Shown one piece after another: positions 61,428 through 64,000 of a DNA stretch of 64,000 nucleotides. Under the pieces are notes generated by a model. That model searched no databases, was not told the DNA's origin, and saw only the letters and a program-made list of their open reading frames with translations. The DNA comes from Eubacterium sp. Its GTDB lineage: Bacteria; Bacillota; Clostridia; Lachnospirales; Lachnospiraceae. How positions within the stretch are numbered: the first letter of the stretch is position 1; each line of letters starts with the position of its first letter. The translations under genes and the position numbers were made by a program. The stretch is taken from positions 62,001 through 126,000 of the forward strand of contig JAFRHL010000006.1 in the NCBI GenBank assembly GCA_017433295.1, given 5' to 3'.

Positions 61428-62375
61428 ATGAGAAGAATAGCGATGATCCTCCTGATTCTGCTTTCGGGTATTCTCTTGTCCGGAATCATGACGATCCTCT
61501 TTATCGGAAGAAAAGACGGAATGCAGAAGAAAATGGGGATAAAGGTCACCTTGAAGGATGGGACAACAATTGATGGAGAAGAGTTTGTGATGGGGATGGC
61601 TGCCGCGGAGATACCACGTATGGAGGAGGAGGAAGCATTAAGAGCGTGGATAATAGTCTGTCGGACAAATTTTCTAAAAGCAGCCGGAGACCGGAAGGAA
61701 CTCAGCCAGGAAGAACTGGCACTGGATTACCTTTCATACGGGCAGATGGAAGCAAATAACGGAAAAATGATTTGCCTGGAGTACAGGAGCAGATTGATGG
61801 AGGCTTCAGAAAAGACCTTTGGAAAGACCCTGTTTTACGGGGAGGAGATGATCGATGCCCTCTATCATCAGGTCAGCATAGGGAAAACCATTTCATCAAA
61901 AGAAATATATGATCTGGACGTGCCCTATCTTACCAGTGTGGACAGCAGCCAGGATGTGGAATCCGAAGAATACCTCAATACAAAAATTCTGACATGGCAG
62001 GATCTGGCAGGCGTATTATCGAAGGGCGATGCAAAGGTATCTGAAAAAAACTGCAAAGAGAATCTTAAGATAGAAGAACAGACGGAAAATGGATATGTAA
62101 AGCTTATCAGTGTAAACAAGGCAAAATGGACAGGAGAAGAGTGGAAGGAACTTTTTGGACTCACCTCTCCCTATTATTATCTGGAAAACTATGAGGACAG
62201 GCTGAGGATCGTCACTTTGGGAAAAGGACACGGGATGGGAATGAGCCTGTTTGGGGCAAATGCGCTGGCAAAAAAGGGAAAAAAAGCTGAGGAAATCCTG
62301 TCCTGGTATTATCCCGGAACAGAGATTAAAAATACGGTAAATGAAAAAAATGAAGAAAAAAATACCAGGATGTGA
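61428..62375 (+). CDS. spoIID: Stage II sporulation protein D, lytic transglycosylase
   Basis: 315 residues (343 in Bacillus). An N-terminal membrane helix (about 5-27) anchors the external SpoIID domain, with the catalytic-Glu segment MGMAAAEIPRM and the C-terminal motif KGHGMGMSLFGANALAKKGK. It degrades peptidoglycan during engulfment as part of SpoIIDMP. The ATG lacks a ribosome site; an ATG at 61443 has AGAAG upstream. spoIIQ-like follows after 44 bp. Confidence 0.92.
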   Translation: MRRIAMILLILLSGILLSGIMTILFIGRKDGMQKKMGIKVTLKDGTTIDGEEFVMGMAAAEIPRMEEEEALRAWIIVCRTNFLKAAGDRKELSQEELALDYLSYGQMEANNGKMICLEYRSRLMEASEKTFGKTLFYGEEMIDALYHQVSIGKTISSKEIYDLDVPYLTSVDSSQDVESEEYLNTKILTWQDLAGVLSKGDAKVSEKNCKENLKIEEQTENGYVKLISVNKAKWTGEEWKELFGLTSPYYYLENYEDRLRIVTLGKGHGMGMSLFGANALAKKGKKAEEILSWYYPGTEIKNTVNEKNEEKNTRM

Positions 62376-62419
62376 ATAATTTCTCATTCTCTGGCAAAAA
62401 TAAAGCCAGAGGTGATGAT

Positions 62420-63208
62420 ATGAGAAGACCAAAATATTTTTTAGAAAAAAAATACATTACAAGTTTGGTTATTGCTGCTTTTCTGGCCCTTTCTGTAATA
62501 ACGGCAAATAATATTAAAATGGGAGATGCCGGTAAAAAAGAGCCGGAGACAGAAACTAAAGAAACACTCAGTCCCGCAGAGGATAAGGAAAGCACGGATG
62601 ATACAGAAGAAAATCCACTGAATGCATATGAGAATTCAGATGGGGATATTACCCCTGAAAAAAATGACCAGTATGATACACAATGGAAAAGAGAAACCGA
62701 TGATGACAGACAGGACAAAGCAGAAGCAGACAGGTCTGCGGAGGATGAAAAAGATAACGAGGGAACAAGGGAACCGGTATCAGATGATTTTAATTACGAT
62801 GGTAAAACCAGGCTGACCTGGCCTGTGCTGGGCAATGTTATCCTGCCCTACAGTATGGATACCACCGTATATTATACTACTCTTGACCACTATGCCTGTA
62901 ACGACGGCCTGCTGATCGGGGCAAGAACCGGAGACAAGGTAAAGGCTGCCGCGGAGGGCAGAATAGTGGACATTGCAGAAACAGACCGGTATGGAACCGT
63001 GATCACAATGCTGATCGGTAAAGATTATAAAGTATACTATGGTCAGGTAGAGGATGTAAAATACCAGATCGGAGATGTTGTTAAAGAGGGAAAAACCATC
63101 GCAAGGGTGGCAAAACCGACCCGTTCCTTTCTTCTGGAAGGACCCCATCTCTATTTTAAAATGATCTTTAAAGGAAAAAGTGTCAATCCGGCTGATTACC
63201 TCAGATAG
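62420..63208 (+). CDS. spoIIQ: SpoIIQ-like M23/LytM-fold protein, degenerate
   Basis: 263 residues from ATG 62420 (AGAGGTGAT upstream). A membrane helix (about 12-30), then about 100 residues of acidic linker and one LytM/M23 domain (about 150-260: GNVILPYSMDTTVYYTTLDHY, GDKVKAAAEGRIVDI, VKEGKTIARVA). The HxH zinc motif of active enzymes is HLY here, so the peptidase is probably inactive. SpoIIQ forms the forespore side of the SpoIIQ-SpoIIIAH channel. Position after spoIID supports the call. Confidence 0.82.
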   Translation: MRRPKYFLEKKYITSLVIAAFLALSVITANNIKMGDAGKKEPETETKETLSPAEDKESTDDTEENPLNAYENSDGDITPEKNDQYDTQWKRETDDDRQDKAEADRSAEDEKDNEGTREPVSDDFNYDGKTRLTWPVLGNVILPYSMDTTVYYTTLDHYACNDGLLIGARTGDKVKAAAEGRIVDIAETDRYGTVITMLIGKDYKVYYGQVEDVKYQIGDVVKEGKTIARVAKPTRSFLLEGPHLYFKMIFKGKSVNPADYLR

Positions 63209-63307
63209 TCACATCAAAACTGTTTGAGCATAAGATAAAAAGAGAAGGAACAAAAATTCAACAGCCGGGATGATATTACTATACGGTTTAACTGTCGGTT
63301 TAATGAT

Positions 63308-63369
63308 TAAGGAGCCATGTCGCATAAGATTAACTGGTATTAATTCTACCGGGGCGGCATGGCTCCTTA
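63308..63369. other. Long hairpin between convergent genes
   Basis: TAAGGAGCCATG (63308-63319) pairs perfectly with CATGGCTCCTTA (63358-63369), extendable to 16 bp, with a 30-nt loop. No T tract, so terminator function is uncertain. The rest of the 336-bp gap 63209-63544 shows no gene. Confidence 0.55.
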
Positions 63370-63544
63370 TATTCACGAAACGATTCCGAATGGGTGATGC
63401 GCTTTATATCCGGCTGATCGGATAAGGAAGGAGTTTAGAAGAACTATCCTGTTATTTTAAGCTCCTTCCTGATGAAATACACTTTTAAGGATAGAAAAGC
63501 ACATAGAAATCATGGTATACTAAAACAGATAAGATACCCGGAGG

Positions 63545-64000
63545 TTACAGAAGATAAGCATACATAAAAATAAAATGACACAGGCTGCCTCCCATCACAA
63601 ACAGGTGGAAGATCTCATGTTTTCCGAAATACCTGGGGAGCTTTTCAAAGACTTTAAGCTTCAGGCCATAGATGATCCCGCCCAGGGTATAGATGATCCC
63701 GCCAATAAGAAGCCACAGAAAGGCAGCTGCAGGCAATGTGGCATAAAGCGGCTTAAATACAAAGATACAGGTCCATCCCATGGAAATATAAATCAGGGAG
63801 CTGACCCATCGGGGACAGTTGATGAACAGGATCTTTAAAAGTATGCCGGCCAGAGCAGCTGTCCACATGAAGGCCAGCAGGGGGATTCCCCTGGAGGGGG
63901 GCAGGACAAGCAGACATACAGGAGTATAGGAACCCGCGATGAGGACAAATATCATAGAATGGTCGATGCGGCGCAGCACAAGATTCACCTTCTCGGAGAT
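63545..64000 (-). CDS. Hemolysin III family membrane protein, 5' end outside window
   Basis: The last about 152 residues of a PAQR/HlyIII-type protein; the frame is open to the window edge (GTG at 63988 is internal). RRIDHSMIFVLIAGSYTPVC is the family signature, followed by four to five membrane helices and the conserved HEIFHLFVMGGSLCHFIF near the C-terminus. His and Asp residues of the zinc site are present in these motifs. Full members have 210-220 residues. Function in bacteria is poorly known, with hemolysis shown for few. Confidence 0.9.
   Translation of the reverse strand: MSEKVNLVLRRIDHSMIFVLIAGSYTPVCLLVLPPSRGIPLLAFMWTAALAGILLKILFINCPRWVSSLIYISMGWTCIFVFKPLYATLPAAAFLWLLIGGIIYTLGGIIYGLKLKVFEKLPRYFGKHEIFHLFVMGGSLCHFIFMYAYLL

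Noticed and set aside
1-64000. Insertion sequences, prophage, CRISPR arrays or recombination sites
   Set aside because: No transposase, integrase or repeat-spacer pattern was found on either strand.

Overview
The window reads as chromosome of an endospore-forming, strictly anaerobic, low-to-mid GC Firmicute, most likely a Lachnospiraceae-type Clostridia. The basis is a core sporulation/division block (spoVT, yabP, yabQ, divIC, tRNA-Met, spoIIE-like, tilS, hpt, ftsH) in the Bacillus/Clostridia order, a trimeric [FeFe]-hydrogenase, strong AGGAGG ribosome binding sites, frequent GTG/TTG starts, and a large B12-dependent diol-dehydratase microcompartment locus. No insertion sequence, prophage or CRISPR array was seen.

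Layout. 1-1.8 kb: 3' part of a membrane diguanylate cyclase and, facing it, a small double-glycine leader peptide carrying an SH3-like domain. 2.0-6.2 kb: hydC-hydB-hydA, an NAD(H)/ferredoxin-linked hydrogenase. 6.4-8.2 kb: glmS. 8.4-14.2 kb: a cell-surface cluster with two C39-like cysteine peptidase proteins, a lactate/malate dehydrogenase with an unusual specificity residue, a divergent L,D-transpeptidase and an NlpC/P60-like protein. 14.3-23.4 kb: polysaccharide genes as two convergent operons (CapK-like ligase and Wzx flippase on +; YfhO, WecE, GT2 and ATP-grasp on -). 23.5-31.6 kb: the sporulation/housekeeping block, with recognisable candidate sigma-E and Spo0A-type promoters. 31.8-38.1 kb: SH3 membrane protein, ileS behind an attenuator-like hairpin, and glgP.

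38.4-61.1 kb is the main accessory system: a Pdu-type bacterial microcompartment. A four-gene regulatory cassette (free-standing corrinoid protein, PocR-domain histidine kinase, AraC-type response regulator, PduQ) leads into pduA-B-C-D-E-G-H-K-L, an EutJ-like ATPase, an HFCD flavoprotein, and pduN-O-P-S-T. A second operon on the opposite strand (pduU, pduV and two 5-methylthioribose-kinase-like paralogues) converges on it. Together these would dehydrate 1,2-propanediol to propionaldehyde inside a shell, reactivate the AdoCbl enzyme, and split the aldehyde into propionyl-CoA/propionyl-phosphate and propanol with internal NAD and CoA recycling. The corrinoid protein in the regulatory cassette and the twin kinases are the least explained parts and the best candidates for new biology.

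61.4-64.0 kb: spoIID and a spoIIQ-like gene (forespore engulfment), then the C-terminal part of a hemolysin III family membrane protein running off the window end.
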